Positions 36,624 to 45,770 of a stretch of 64,000 nt of DNA are shown piece after piece. The notes beneath the pieces are model-generated. The model saw only the letters and a program-made list of their open reading frames with translations. It was not told where the DNA came from and made no database searches. Location of the stretch: the NCBI GenBank assembly GCA_002083555.1, contig MSXN01000021.1, positions 101,728 to 165,727 of the forward strand. The letters are read 5' to 3'. The stretch is from Nitrospira sp. ST-bin5. GTDB taxonomy: Bacteria > Nitrospirota > Nitrospiria > Nitrospirales > Nitrospiraceae. The first letter of the stretch is position 1. Each line of letters starts with the position of its first letter. The position numbers were made by a program, and so were the translations under genes.

Positions 36624-38468
36624 CTAGACATAGGCGTTCGTCGCATACTGCTGCACCATGCGATGGGTGTTGAAGAAGGAGGCATTGAACGCGATCGTGT
36701 GCCGCATCACATCGATCCAATGCTCGCGCGACTGATAATACATAGGGATGATCGTCAAGCGCAGTTTCTGATAGAGTTCGCGTGCTTCCTCGGCCGGATT
36801 GGGCTCTTGTCCCATCATCCGTGACCCAATCGACCATCCGGTCACACCTTCGATGTGGCCTTCCAGCCACCAGCCATCCAGGACGCTGAGACTCGGCACC
36901 CCGTTATGCGCCGCCTTCATGCCTGAGGTCCCCGACGCTTCGAGGGGACGTTGCGGTGTGTTGAGCCAGAGGTCCACCCCGGCGGTGAGGAGTTGGGCGA
37001 GCTCCATGTCATAGTCTTCAATGTAGACGATCGTCACCTCCCGCTCGAGCTGCTTGGCGACTTGCACCACGCGCCGGATCATCTCTTTCCCGGGTTCATC
37101 CTTGGGATGGGCCTTCCCGGCAAAGATCATCTGCAACGGTCCGACCCTGCGGACAATGTCGCTCAGCTCGCTGGGAGCCGACAAGACCAAATCGGCCCGC
37201 TTATACAGCGTCGCTCGTCGCGCGAAACCAATCGTGAACGCCTCGCCGCTCAACACCTGCCGCGTGCGCTGCTTCACGGCTTCAAGCAACCGTGCCTTGG
37301 CTTGCGCATGGGCGTCCCAGATATCCTGATTGGAAAGGCTGATGGCATGGCGCAGGGCAAAGGAATCAGTCCGCCAGCCGGGGATATGCCGGTCATAGAG
37401 GCGCTGGAAACTGGGAGATGTCCAGGTGACCGAATGAATCCCGTTTGTGATGGAGTCTATGGGATACCCCGGGAACATGTCCTGCGAGACCTGTCCGTGG
37501 CGTTTGGCAACCCCGTTGATGTAGGTGCTCATGTTCAAGGCTAGGAGCGTCATGTTCAGTCTATCTTTGCCACCCAGCATCTGCAGGACTTCCAGCGGCG
37601 TGGTGTCGCCGAGCATCTGCTTCACCAGCTCATACGAGAACTGATCATGGCCGGCCGGAACCGGCGTGTGGGTGGTGAAGAGGCAGTCCCGTCTCACGCC
37701 ATCGAAGTCCCAGGTCGCCTGCTCTCTCTGTTTGCGCTCTCCGAGCAGCTCAAGGACAAGCAAGGCCGCATGGCCTTCGTTCATGTGGAACCGTTCAATG
37801 TGGGTGTAGCCCAGGGCTCGGAGCATTCTGACCCCGCCGAGACCCAAGACGACTTCCTGAGCCAGACGGTATCGTTCATCGCCACCATAGAGATAACCGG
37901 TCAGCTCCCGATCGCCGGTCGCGTTCTCTTCGACGTTGGTATCTAAGAGCAGCAAGGGCACCACATAACCCGTGAGGCCGGTGAGGTCATACTGCCATGC
38001 CCGAACCACGACGGGGCGGCCTTCAATGGACACGCGAACTGTCAGAGAAAGCAGCCGGGCGAACTGTGAGGGATCCCACTGCACGGGCCGTTCATACTGC
38101 ATCCCCCATTCATCCAGGTGCTGCTCGAAATAGCCGCGTCCATAGAGAAGACTGACGGCGACGAGAGGAATTTTGAGATCGGCACAGGAGCGTAACGTGT
38201 CACCCGCCAGGACCCCTAAGCCTCCACTATAGGTCGGCATGCCTCCGTCCGCCGCGACTTCCATCGACAAATAGGCGATGCGCCTGGCCACGCCCAGAGC
38301 GCCGGGGGCCAATCCTGTCGATCCAGTCGCGTAGCGTTCCGGTGTAGCCAGGAAGGTTTCTTTGCAGAGATCAGAACAGAACCGGAACTCTTGTCCCTGA
38401 TAGACGACGGAGAGCGTGTTATCAACCGGAATCATCATGCCGCAGACTGGATCTTTCACGGTGTTCAT
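36624..38468 (-). CDS. glgP: alpha-glucan phosphorylase with an N-terminal YHS domain
   Basis: A 614-residue fusion. Residues 1-45 form a YHS metal-binding domain (KDPVCGMMIPVDNT, then FRFCSDLCKETFLATPERY). The rest is a GT35 phosphorylase of the short bacterial type: IAYLSMEVAADGGMPTYSGG, HMNEGHAALLVLELLGE, SITNGIHSVTW, and the pyridoxal-phosphate region EASGTSGMKAAHNG with its Lys. It releases glucose-1-phosphate from glycogen-like glucans. The ATG at 38468 is needed for the YHS domain; the upstream extension lacks similarity. The YHS domain is unexpected: it usually sits in metal ATPases. Confidence 0.88.
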   Translation of the reverse strand: MNTVKDPVCGMMIPVDNTLSVVYQGQEFRFCSDLCKETFLATPERYATGSTGLAPGALGVARRIAYLSMEVAADGGMPTYSGGLGVLAGDTLRSCADLKIPLVAVSLLYGRGYFEQHLDEWGMQYERPVQWDPSQFARLLSLTVRVSIEGRPVVVRAWQYDLTGLTGYVVPLLLLDTNVEENATGDRELTGYLYGGDERYRLAQEVVLGLGGVRMLRALGYTHIERFHMNEGHAALLVLELLGERKQREQATWDFDGVRRDCLFTTHTPVPAGHDQFSYELVKQMLGDTTPLEVLQMLGGKDRLNMTLLALNMSTYINGVAKRHGQVSQDMFPGYPIDSITNGIHSVTWTSPSFQRLYDRHIPGWRTDSFALRHAISLSNQDIWDAHAQAKARLLEAVKQRTRQVLSGEAFTIGFARRATLYKRADLVLSAPSELSDIVRRVGPLQMIFAGKAHPKDEPGKEMIRRVVQVAKQLEREVTIVYIEDYDMELAQLLTAGVDLWLNTPQRPLEASGTSGMKAAHNGVPSLSVLDGWWLEGHIEGVTGWSIGSRMMGQEPNPAEEARELYQKLRLTIIPMYYQSREHWIDVMRHTIAFNASFFNTHRMVQQYATNAYV

Positions 38469-38544
38469 CGGTGAGGCACCTTCTTTCTTCGCCCGTACAG
38501 AGACCCAACGACGGTGAACCTGTCGACTAGGAGGACATTCGCGC

Positions 38545-38757
38545 CTACCCTCGGAGTACCGTAAGAATCTCTCGCTCCGCGTCGACCCAGTCCTCCACGT
38601 CGCACCCTTCCCGGCACCCTCGCTCGAGATAGAGCGCATAGGCCCGCTTCGCGATGCGCTTCTGTAGCTCATCGGATAAGGCCCCCTCTTGGGGGTGATC
38701 CTTCTGTGTGGTGACGGCCTTTTCGTCGCGCTTCCCCTTCACCAGTTGCTGCTTCAT
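38545..38757 (-). CDS. DUF2934-family small protein
   Basis: A 70-residue soluble protein. Residues 28-70 (LQKRIAKRAYALYLERGCRE with GCDVEDWVDAEREIL) match the DUF2934 domain, a short helical unit of unknown function that often precedes glycogen and stress genes. It begins the minus-strand glucan and calcium gene group, 76 bp before the phosphorylase. Confidence 0.8.
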   Translation of the reverse strand: MKQQLVKGKRDEKAVTTQKDHPQEGALSDELQKRIAKRAYALYLERGCREGCDVEDWVDAEREILTVLRG

Positions 38758-38985
38758 GTCGCCCTCCCTTGCTACTGATATCCAATCGAATGGTACGTCC
38801 TCTTTCCACCGCGCACGGGCCGGCCCTCATCGTTAACTCTTGGCTACCGACACCCAACCGTTGACGTCAATGATCGTATTGTCCCATTTGAACTCGTGGC
38901 TCACCGCCTTTCACAGAGCGAACAGGATCGAAACGGTCACCAAGCTGAATCTCTTCGCGATATTGGCCTTCATGACACTCTGTGC

Positions 38986-39516
38986 TCATTGTCCACAGGC
39001 TGTGGCGCGCATCCCATTGACATACCGAGAGACGACGGTGACACCCCGAAAGATCAGCGGCGGAAGCACCAGCATCTGGGTCATAGGGACAAGGCCGATG
39101 TTGACGATGGGCACGAGCGGCATCTGTTCACCGTACGTCCACCAGCGCAGCACATGAACGGTGGTCCACTCAATGCCGACGCTGATCGCGCCACCGGACG
39201 TTAGCATCACAAGGTAGCCTTGGACTCCCGGCTGCTCAAACCATGTTCGGCGACCCAGGGTCATCCAGCCAATGCCAAAGATCACCACAAGGAACAGGCC
39301 GTCTGCCAGACTCGCAGCCAGACAGAGCCACCACGGAATACTGGCTCCGCCGGAATGACTGTAGAGCGGCGACTGCAGGCGCTCCCAGGGATAATTGACC
39401 AGGACCGCCACGACAAAAATCATCGTGAGCTGCCGGACTAGATCGCCGCACCAGTGTTCGGACGATGACGCGCTCACGTCTTCTTCGCTCTTCGCCAAGA
39501 GAAGTTCCTGACTCAA
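38986..39516 (-). CDS. integral membrane protein, unknown function
   Basis: About 177 residues with five predicted helices (MIFVVAVLVNYPWERLQSPL, WWLCLAASLADGLFLVVIF, and others). No family is recognised. The start is uncertain: a TTG at 39516 overlaps the stop of the upstream lipoprotein gene (TTGA), and an ATG at 39555 in the same frame would add 13 residues inside that gene. The first Met after both begins at the first helix. Confidence 0.6.
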   Translation of the reverse strand: MSQELLLAKSEEDVSASSSEHWCGDLVRQLTMIFVVAVLVNYPWERLQSPLYSHSGGASIPWWLCLAASLADGLFLVVIFGIGWMTLGRRTWFEQPGVQGYLVMLTSGGAISVGIEWTTVHVLRWWTYGEQMPLVPIVNIGLVPMTQMLVLPPLIFRGVTVVSRYVNGMRATACGQ

Positions 39517-39857
39517 TGTGGTTCCTGCTGCCCACGCAACCTCTCGAGCATCCAATCCTGGAACGCTCGGGGCGCCGCCAGTTCCTGAAAGACCGTTCGC
39601 TCGAGCGTCGGATGGTGGTGGAGATGTTCAGCCAGGAGCCGCGCGAGCTTTCGATCCCCGTCAGGTCCTTGTCCGAGTTGATGGAGCACCTCGTGCACAA
39701 AGTGCTCATCCTGCGTGCCTCGTGCCACCAGTTGCTCCCGCAAGGCTTGATCTCCCAGGACCCGATCCACCACCGGCGCATCCGCTGGCATCGTATGGGC
39801 ACAGGCCGAAAGTCCTAGTACGACTCCAAGCCCCAGCCATCTCGTCAGGTACTGCAT
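39513..39857 (-). CDS. small lipoprotein, unknown function
   Basis: A 114-residue predicted lipoprotein with a textbook lipobox LSAC (Cys18). The mature part is helical and His-containing (LLAEHLHHHPTLERTVFQEL), and resembles proteins in which a helical domain follows the lipid anchor. AAGGAGGA stands before the ATG at 39857. It is translationally coupled with the membrane protein gene that follows. Function unknown. Confidence 0.65.
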   Translation of the reverse strand: MQYLTRWLGLGVVLGLSACAHTMPADAPVVDRVLGDQALREQLVARGTQDEHFVHEVLHQLGQGPDGDRKLARLLAEHLHHHPTLERTVFQELAAPRAFQDWMLERLRGQQEPH

Positions 39858-39904
39858 GCTGTCCTCCTTGGGCCATACCCCATGAAACGGCTTTGCGACG
39901 CCAC

Positions 39905-40249
39905 TTACTGAATCATGCCGTGCGGATGCATCGCGCGGTGTTCTTGGGCCAGCGCATCGGCTTCGTCCGCCGCTTTCAGGGTGTTTTGAGCGATCGCGCG
40001 ACAATGCGCGGCATGCTGCTTGGGCTCCGTCTTGCCATGCGGCTCAGAATGTTTGTCGTAGTACTCCGCCGTGGTCTCCCACCGTTTCGCTTTCTCTCTC
40101 AGCTCCTGTGCCTGCTGGGTATAGTACTGAGCCAGGCCGTTATGATCGTTCGCGTTAATCATCCGTTGCGTTGAAGTCTCTGCACAGCCTTGCAGCACCA
40201 GCACGAGCCCGACCGCCAATACCATGGACACCAATCTAGTGCTCAACAT
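39905..40249 (-). CDS. small lipoprotein, paralogue of the next gene
   Basis: A 114-residue lipoprotein (lipobox LQGC, Cys22) with a helical mature part: NDHNGLAQYYTQQAQELREK, then HAAHCRAIAQNTLKAADEAD. A similar protein is encoded at 40304, with the same blocks (NDHAGLEAWYVKESAHLRQR and CQTLAAIYTKAADEAE), so the pair arose by tandem duplication. Function unknown. AAGGAGGG stands before the ATG at 40249. Confidence 0.65.
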   Translation of the reverse strand: MLSTRLVSMVLAVGLVLVLQGCAETSTQRMINANDHNGLAQYYTQQAQELREKAKRWETTAEYYDKHSEPHGKTEPKQHAAHCRAIAQNTLKAADEADALAQEHRAMHPHGMIQ

Positions 40250-40303
40250 TCCAGCCCTCCTTCGTTGGCAGTGAACCCATGTCACTACGCCCTGAATCAT
40301 TTT

Positions 40304-40657
40304 TCACGAATGACTCTTTATGTCTCGATGAGCGGATGCGATTACCTCAGCCTCATCAGCCGCCTTGGTATAGATGGCCGCGAGGGTTTGGCAGTGCTGG
40401 ACCATATCGATCTTGTTGGATACAACCCCGAGCGTACTCGGTCCGGGATTCTTCTGATACTCCTCCGCCATCACCAGCATGTCCTTCGCCCGTTGTCGGA
40501 GATGGGCCGACTCCTTCACATACCAGGCTTCCAGTCCTGCGTGGTCGTTCTTGGCAACAAGGTTGCGGGGTGGATCGGCGATTATCGCGCAGGCCGCGAC
40601 TGCCAACACGATCAGAGTCCCTACAACATTTGTCAGTATGCTCCACCTCTGTGTCAT
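40304..40657 (-). CDS. small lipoprotein, paralogue of the gene at 39905
   Basis: A 117-residue lipoprotein (lipobox VAAC, Cys23) with the same helical layout as the neighbour 54 bp downstream: a first block around NDHAGLEAWY, a linker, and a second block with Cys in HCQTLAAIYTKAADEAEV. The ATG at 40657 has GGAGGG nearby. The region 40658-40903 upstream holds no gene. Function unknown. Confidence 0.65.
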   Translation of the reverse strand: MTQRWSILTNVVGTLIVLAVAACAIIADPPRNLVAKNDHAGLEAWYVKESAHLRQRAKDMLVMAEEYQKNPGPSTLGVVSNKIDMVQHCQTLAAIYTKAADEAEVIASAHRDIKSHS

Positions 40658-40903
40658 GATTCCCTCCTCTCCATTTAATAGCACTCATAGCGCCTTGAGT
40701 AGCTGTGCTGCTGACGATTGCGCACCGGGTCAAATTCTTAAAGCCTCCTTCGGGACAGCCGGCTCTCTCCAGTAAAGTGTCACGAGTCTTACTCGGTCAC
40801 CACAATCAGCCCTCCTTTGTTGGCAATGGGCCAGTTCACTGTGTTCTTAAAAGGTGGTGCCACTCTCCTCGCCTCCTGCCTGGCGAATGAGTCACCTTCC
40901 GGC

Positions 40904-41320
40904 CTAGTGGCTGTGCATGTGTCCATCCGACGACATTCCCGAAACTTCCCTGTCCGGAACCTTGACGCCTTTGAGAGGCGGCGCATCCCAAATGACCTTG
41001 TTCCCAGGCGCCAGATCCGCCGCCTGGATGAAATGCGCGTCACCCTCTTGCATCGCTTTGAGTCGATACAAGGTCATACCTAAGTTGTAGTGCGCTTCGG
41101 CCAACTCCGGAGACGCGGCGATCGCCGCCTTGAAATGTTGTTTCGCACTCTCCCACTGTTGCTGTTGATAGGCCTGGAACCCTTCGTCATTGTGACGCGC
41201 CGCCGCGGCATTCGTGCCGGCGGGCGCGGGCAAGATCATCCGCTTCGGCGCGGATTGGCATCCACTTCCTATGAGCATCCCTGCCAGTACTACGATCAGC
41301 AGCATGTCTGTGCGCCTCAT
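40904..41320 (-). CDS. TPR lipoprotein, paralogue of the gene at 15254
   Basis: A 138-residue lipoprotein (Cys21 in GSGCQS) with two TPR units (HNDEGFQAYQQQQWESAKQH and AEAHYNLGMTLYRLKAMQEG), the shared block PGNKVIWDAPPLKG and a His-rich end (SDGHMHSH). GGAGGA stands before the ATG. It is 13 bp after the end of the cusA-like gene, so it is the last gene of the second Cus operon or closely linked to it. A metal-binding tail is an inference. Confidence 0.75.
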   Translation of the reverse strand: MRRTDMLLIVVLAGMLIGSGCQSAPKRMILPAPAGTNAAAARHNDEGFQAYQQQQWESAKQHFKAAIAASPELAEAHYNLGMTLYRLKAMQEGDAHFIQAADLAPGNKVIWDAPPLKGVKVPDREVSGMSSDGHMHSH

Positions 41321-41333
41321 CCCGTTCCTCCAT

Positions 41334-44300
41334 TTAGCTTATAGCCACCTGCACATCCTGTTCCTTCGCTTCCGCGGATAGCCGCATCTGGGTCTCTCGT
41401 TCTTCCTTCCACCACCGCCACATGACATAGACGGGCGGAATGACAAACAGCGTGAGGATCATGGCGGAGAAGACCCCACCGACCTGTGGCGCAGCGATGC
41501 GTTTCATCACATCAGCGCCGGTACCGGTGGCCCACATCACGGGGAATAATCCAATGACATCGACCAGCCCGATCATGGCCATGGGTCGGATGCGTTCCAC
41601 CGCCCCACGATGGACGGTCTCGACGAGGTCTTGAAGTGTTCGCAGTCCCCCGGCCTCTTTGCGCCGCTTACAGGCCTCGTCGAGATAGGCCAACATCACG
41701 GCGCTGGTCTCCGCGGCCGTGCCCACGACCGTGATGAGTCCCACCCACACCGCAATGCTCATGTTGTAGCCTAAGATGGACAGGTACCAAACGGCGCCCA
41801 CCAGCGAGAGCGGGACCCCCACCATCACCATGCAGGTTTCTGCGACCGATTGGAACGTGAAATAGAAAATGACGAAAATGATGATGAGCGTCAACGGCAC
41901 GACGAACTTCAGCCGCGCTTTCGCCCGCTCCATGAACTCATATTGACCGGACCAGGCAATCGTATAGCCCGGCGGCAATGCGACGTTGGCTGCCACCACC
42001 CGTTTAAGATCCTCCACGTATCCGCCGACATCACGTCCCGTCATGTCGAGAAAAACGTAGCCAGCCAACATGCCGTTTTCGTCCCGGATCATGGGTGGAC
42101 CATTGACGAATCGGAGCGTTGCCAGTTGCGCGAGCGGCACTTGCGCCCCGGTCGGCGTATCCACGAGCACGCGCTTCAACTTTTCAGGATCATCCCGCAA
42201 CTCACGGAGATAACGGACGTTGATCGGATAGCGCTCACGGCCCTCGATCGTGGTGGCAATATTTTCACCCCCGATGGCCGTTTCGATGACCTTGCCGACA
42301 TCCATCAGCTTGAGGCCGTAGCGGGCGATCTCGTCACGGTTGATGTCGAAGTCCAGGAAGTAGCCGCCGGACACCCGCTCTGCATAGACGCTCCGTGTCC
42401 CTGGCACGTCTTTGAGCACCATTTCCAGATGTTCACCGATCTGTTCGATCTGTTTGAGGTCGGGACCGAAGATCTTGATCCCTACTGGCGTGCGGACGCC
42501 GGTGGTCAACATGTCGATCCGCGCCTTGATTGGCATGGTCCAGGCGTTCGTCACACCAGGAATCTTGAGCGCACGGTCCATCTCATCCACGAGTCCTTCA
42601 TAGCTCAGACCTGGCCGCCACTGGTCTTTCGACTTCAGCGACACCACCACTTCCATCATGCTGAACGGCGCCGGGTCCGTGGAGGTCTCCGCCCGTCCCG
42701 CTTTGCCGAAGACATGCTCCACCTCGGGGAATGATCGAAGCTTCCGGTCCATCATCTGGAGCAATCGACTGGCCTCCGTGACCGAGAGCCCTGGCAGGGT
42801 CGTGGGCATATAGAGGATCGTGCCCTCATACAGAGGCGGCATGAACTCCGACCCCATGCGCTGATAGACGGGGACCATGCTGATCAGGAGTCCGATGGCG
42901 AGGGCCACCACGGTTCCGCGATGCCGTAACGTCCATTTCAACAACGGCGCATAGAGGCGTTGGAGGCTCCGACTCACGGGGTGCCGTTGTTCCGGAAAGA
43001 TCTTTCCGCGAATGAAGGTCGGCAAGCAGGCGGGCACCAGGGTAATGGCCAACACCGCGCATATGGCGATCGCGAGATTGTTCGTCCAGGCCAGCGGCTT
43101 GAACATGCGCCCTTCCTGAGATTCGAGGGCAAAGATTGGGATGAACGAAATGGCAATGACGAGGACGGAGGCAAAAATCGGCGGACCGACTTCCTTGGCG
43201 GAATCGATCAGGACTTGAAGCCGTTCGCCGACCTTCCCATCCCGCTCCCACTCCTCCAAACGCTTGTGGGCGTTGTCCACCATCACGATGGCGGCATCCA
43301 CCATGTCGCCGATCGCGACGATGATGCCGCCCAGCGACATGATGTTGATGCCAATCTGCATGAGATACATGGGAATGAACGCGATCAGCACTGCCAACGG
43401 AAGGGTCAGGATCGGCACGATCGCGGAGCGGACATGCAGCAAGAAGGCGATAATGAACACGCCCGTCACCATCAGTTCTTCCAGCAGGCTTTCCTTGGCC
43501 GTGGCGATCGATGCGTGGATCAAGTCGCTCCGGTCATAGACCGGGACAACCTTCACGCCTTTTGGCATGGAGGGTTCGAGTTCTTTGAGCTTGGCTTTGA
43601 TCCGTTCAATCACGGTCAACGCATTCTCGCCGAACCGCATGACCACGATGCCGCCGGCAACTTCGCCTTGACCGTTGAGCTCCGCCAGCCCGCGTCGCAT
43701 GTCCGGCCCGAGCCGGACTGTCGCCACGTCGCGCAATAGAATGGGCGTGCCGTTCTCGTTGACCCCCACGGCGATCTTTTCGATGTCCTCGACTTTCTTG
43801 ATATAGCCTCGCCCACGGACCACGTATTCGATCCCGGAAAACTCCACGACGCGGCCACCCACGTCGTTGTTGCTCTGGCGAATCGTTTCGACAATCGACG
43901 GAAGGGAGAGCCGATAGGCCTGGACCTTGGTCGGATCCAGATTGACCTGGTACTGCCGGACGAACCCCCCGATACTGGCCACCTCGGCCACGCCTTCCAC
44001 GGCCCGCAGCCAGTACTGGAGATACCAATCCTGGAAACTACGCAAGGCGGCGAGATCGTGTTGTCCCGATTCATCCACGAGAGCATATTGGAACACCCAG
44101 CCGACTCCAGTGGCGTCGGGACCTAGCTGGGGCATCACTCCTTCCGGCATGCGGCCTGAGAGTTGACTCAACCGTTCGAGGATGCGCGACCTGGCCCAAT
44201 AAATGTCTGTACCATCCTTAAAGAGAATGTAGACGTAAGAATAGCCGAAGTCCGAGAATCCTCGAACGACGGTGACCTGGGGCGTGGAGAGCAGTGCCGT

Positions 44301-44510
44301 GACGATTGGGTACGTGATCTGATCTTCAACGAGATCAGGCGAGCGTCCCGGCCAGGTGGTATAGACGATGACTTGCGTGTCGGAGATATCCGGCAGGGCA
44401 TCGATTGGAGTCTGCCACATCGCCCAGAGTCCGACCGCTGAGAAGGCAAAGACCAGCAGAAAGACAATGAAGCGGTTTCTCGCACTAAACTCGATGATCC
44501 GTTCGACCAT
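41334..44510 (-). CDS. cusA: CusA-type heavy-metal RND efflux pump
   Basis: A 1058-residue HME-RND pump. The helix-4 motif reads IIVAIGDMVDAAIVMVDNAH with the relay Asp. The loop block RIDMLTTGVRTPVGIK keeps the Met that in CusA binds metal (alignment by eye), so copper or silver is likely. The adaptor gene lies 6 bp upstream. It resembles the pump at 6737 in order and size but is clearly diverged, so it is not a recent copy. The relic at 30300 is closest to this gene. Confidence 0.92.
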   Translation of the reverse strand: MVERIIEFSARNRFIVFLLVFAFSAVGLWAMWQTPIDALPDISDTQVIVYTTWPGRSPDLVEDQITYPIVTALLSTPQVTVVRGFSDFGYSYVYILFKDGTDIYWARSRILERLSQLSGRMPEGVMPQLGPDATGVGWVFQYALVDESGQHDLAALRSFQDWYLQYWLRAVEGVAEVASIGGFVRQYQVNLDPTKVQAYRLSLPSIVETIRQSNNDVGGRVVEFSGIEYVVRGRGYIKKVEDIEKIAVGVNENGTPILLRDVATVRLGPDMRRGLAELNGQGEVAGGIVVMRFGENALTVIERIKAKLKELEPSMPKGVKVVPVYDRSDLIHASIATAKESLLEELMVTGVFIIAFLLHVRSAIVPILTLPLAVLIAFIPMYLMQIGINIMSLGGIIVAIGDMVDAAIVMVDNAHKRLEEWERDGKVGERLQVLIDSAKEVGPPIFASVLVIAISFIPIFALESQEGRMFKPLAWTNNLAIAICAVLAITLVPACLPTFIRGKIFPEQRHPVSRSLQRLYAPLLKWTLRHRGTVVALAIGLLISMVPVYQRMGSEFMPPLYEGTILYMPTTLPGLSVTEASRLLQMMDRKLRSFPEVEHVFGKAGRAETSTDPAPFSMMEVVVSLKSKDQWRPGLSYEGLVDEMDRALKIPGVTNAWTMPIKARIDMLTTGVRTPVGIKIFGPDLKQIEQIGEHLEMVLKDVPGTRSVYAERVSGGYFLDFDINRDEIARYGLKLMDVGKVIETAIGGENIATTIEGRERYPINVRYLRELRDDPEKLKRVLVDTPTGAQVPLAQLATLRFVNGPPMIRDENGMLAGYVFLDMTGRDVGGYVEDLKRVVAANVALPPGYTIAWSGQYEFMERAKARLKFVVPLTLIIIFVIFYFTFQSVAETCMVMVGVPLSLVGAVWYLSILGYNMSIAVWVGLITVVGTAAETSAVMLAYLDEACKRRKEAGGLRTLQDLVETVHRGAVERIRPMAMIGLVDVIGLFPVMWATGTGADVMKRIAAPQVGGVFSAMILTLFVIPPVYVMWRWWKEERETQMRLSAEAKEQDVQVAIS

Positions 44511-44516
44511 GGACGG

Positions 44517-45770
44517 TTAATCCTTCATCTTCATGCCCGGCATGCCACCCATGCCTTCGACCACGGACTTGAGCCGGCTTTCGCTGTCGATCAGAAAATT
44601 GGCCGAGGTCACCACATGCTCACCTTCTTTCAGTCCCTCCAACACTTCCGTCCATTCGCCGGTCTTCACCCCGGTCTTGATCAGGCGCGGCTCCAACTTG
44701 CCTCCGCCGTGATGCAGAAACACGACTTGCTTCTGCCCGGATTCGATGATGGCTTCTTGCGGGATCGCGAGTCGTGTGCCCAGGCTGACCCGCAGTTCCA
44801 CGTTGGCATACATGTCCGGCTTGAGCATTTCACCACGGTTGTTGAGTTCGAACCGCACCTTTGCCGTGCGGGTCTTCGGGTCTAAGGTGGGATAGATGAA
44901 GCTCACGTGTCCGGTCAGGACCGTGCTCGGATCATAGGACAGGGTGACGGCCGCCTGCTGCCCCGCTTTGACGAATGACAGCTCGTATTCGTAAATGTCT
45001 GCCAGGATCCAGATATGCGAAAGATCCGCAATCGTGTAGAGTTCCTGGCCGGGATCCACATGCGCCCCGGCAAGAGCCTCCTTCTTGATGACCGTGCCAG
45101 TGATAGGCGAATGGATCGGCAAGGCCTTGAGCACCTTCCCGGTCTTTTCGAGTTCGCGAACGTGATCGGCCGTGATATCCCAGAGCTGAAAGCGGCGCTT
45201 GGTCGCTTCCAGCAGGTCCTGTGAACCCCGCGCCACTTCCGGAAACTCACTCCCCCCCATTTGCTTGCGGCCTTGCAATGCCAGGAGATACTCCTCCTGA
45301 GTGGCGACCAGATCGGGGCTGTAGATCGTGAAGAGCTGCTGCGCTTTCTTGACATGATCTCCTGTCGCACTGACGAACAGCCGCTCGATCCACCCGTGAA
45401 ACTTGATCGTGACTTTGGCCAGCTTACGCTCATCCACGGCAACGCGCCCGACGGTCCGGATGATCTTTTCCAGAGGACGACGCGCCACCGGCTCATACTT
45501 CACGCCGATCGTTTGAAGGCGTTCCGGTGCAATGGTCACGATGCCTGGCACACCTTCAGACTCGAGGGGAGTCTCTGGTCCAACCGCTTCTTCCACCGGG
45601 GCCGGCTTCCGCTGTTGCTCCTTTCCCATCCCCGGCATATCCATCCCGGCCATCTCGTCCTGTCGGGAATCCGCCGGTGGCAGCACCACCGGCCTCGCCA
45701 TTAGCCAGACGAATGCGACAGCAGCTATGACCAGGACCGCTGCCATACCGATGACACGCTGACAAGTCAT
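44517..45770 (-). CDS. cusB: CusB-type periplasmic adaptor
   Basis: A 417-residue membrane-fusion protein with an N-terminal helix, a Met-rich segment (MAGMDMPGMGKEQQ), barrel-sandwich and hairpin domains (VTIKFHGWIERLFVSATGDH), a beta-barrel (IWILADIYEYELSFVKAGQQ), and a Met-rich C-terminus (GMGGMPGMKMKD). Both Met clusters could bind copper or silver. It has the length of ordinary CusB and lacks the YtkA-like tail of the adaptor at 9893. It overlaps the cusC-like gene by four bases. Confidence 0.9.
   Translation of the reverse strand: MTCQRVIGMAAVLVIAAVAFVWLMARPVVLPPADSRQDEMAGMDMPGMGKEQQRKPAPVEEAVGPETPLESEGVPGIVTIAPERLQTIGVKYEPVARRPLEKIIRTVGRVAVDERKLAKVTIKFHGWIERLFVSATGDHVKKAQQLFTIYSPDLVATQEEYLLALQGRKQMGGSEFPEVARGSQDLLEATKRRFQLWDITADHVRELEKTGKVLKALPIHSPITGTVIKKEALAGAHVDPGQELYTIADLSHIWILADIYEYELSFVKAGQQAAVTLSYDPSTVLTGHVSFIYPTLDPKTRTAKVRFELNNRGEMLKPDMYANVELRVSLGTRLAIPQEAIIESGQKQVVFLHHGGGKLEPRLIKTGVKTGEWTEVLEGLKEGEHVVTSANFLIDSESRLKSVVEGMGGMPGMKMKD

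Noticed and set aside
41850..43739. Plus-strand open frames of 294 and 259 codons
   Set aside because: Both are antisense to the second cusA-like gene. Their composition (His and Arg-rich) is that of shadow frames.
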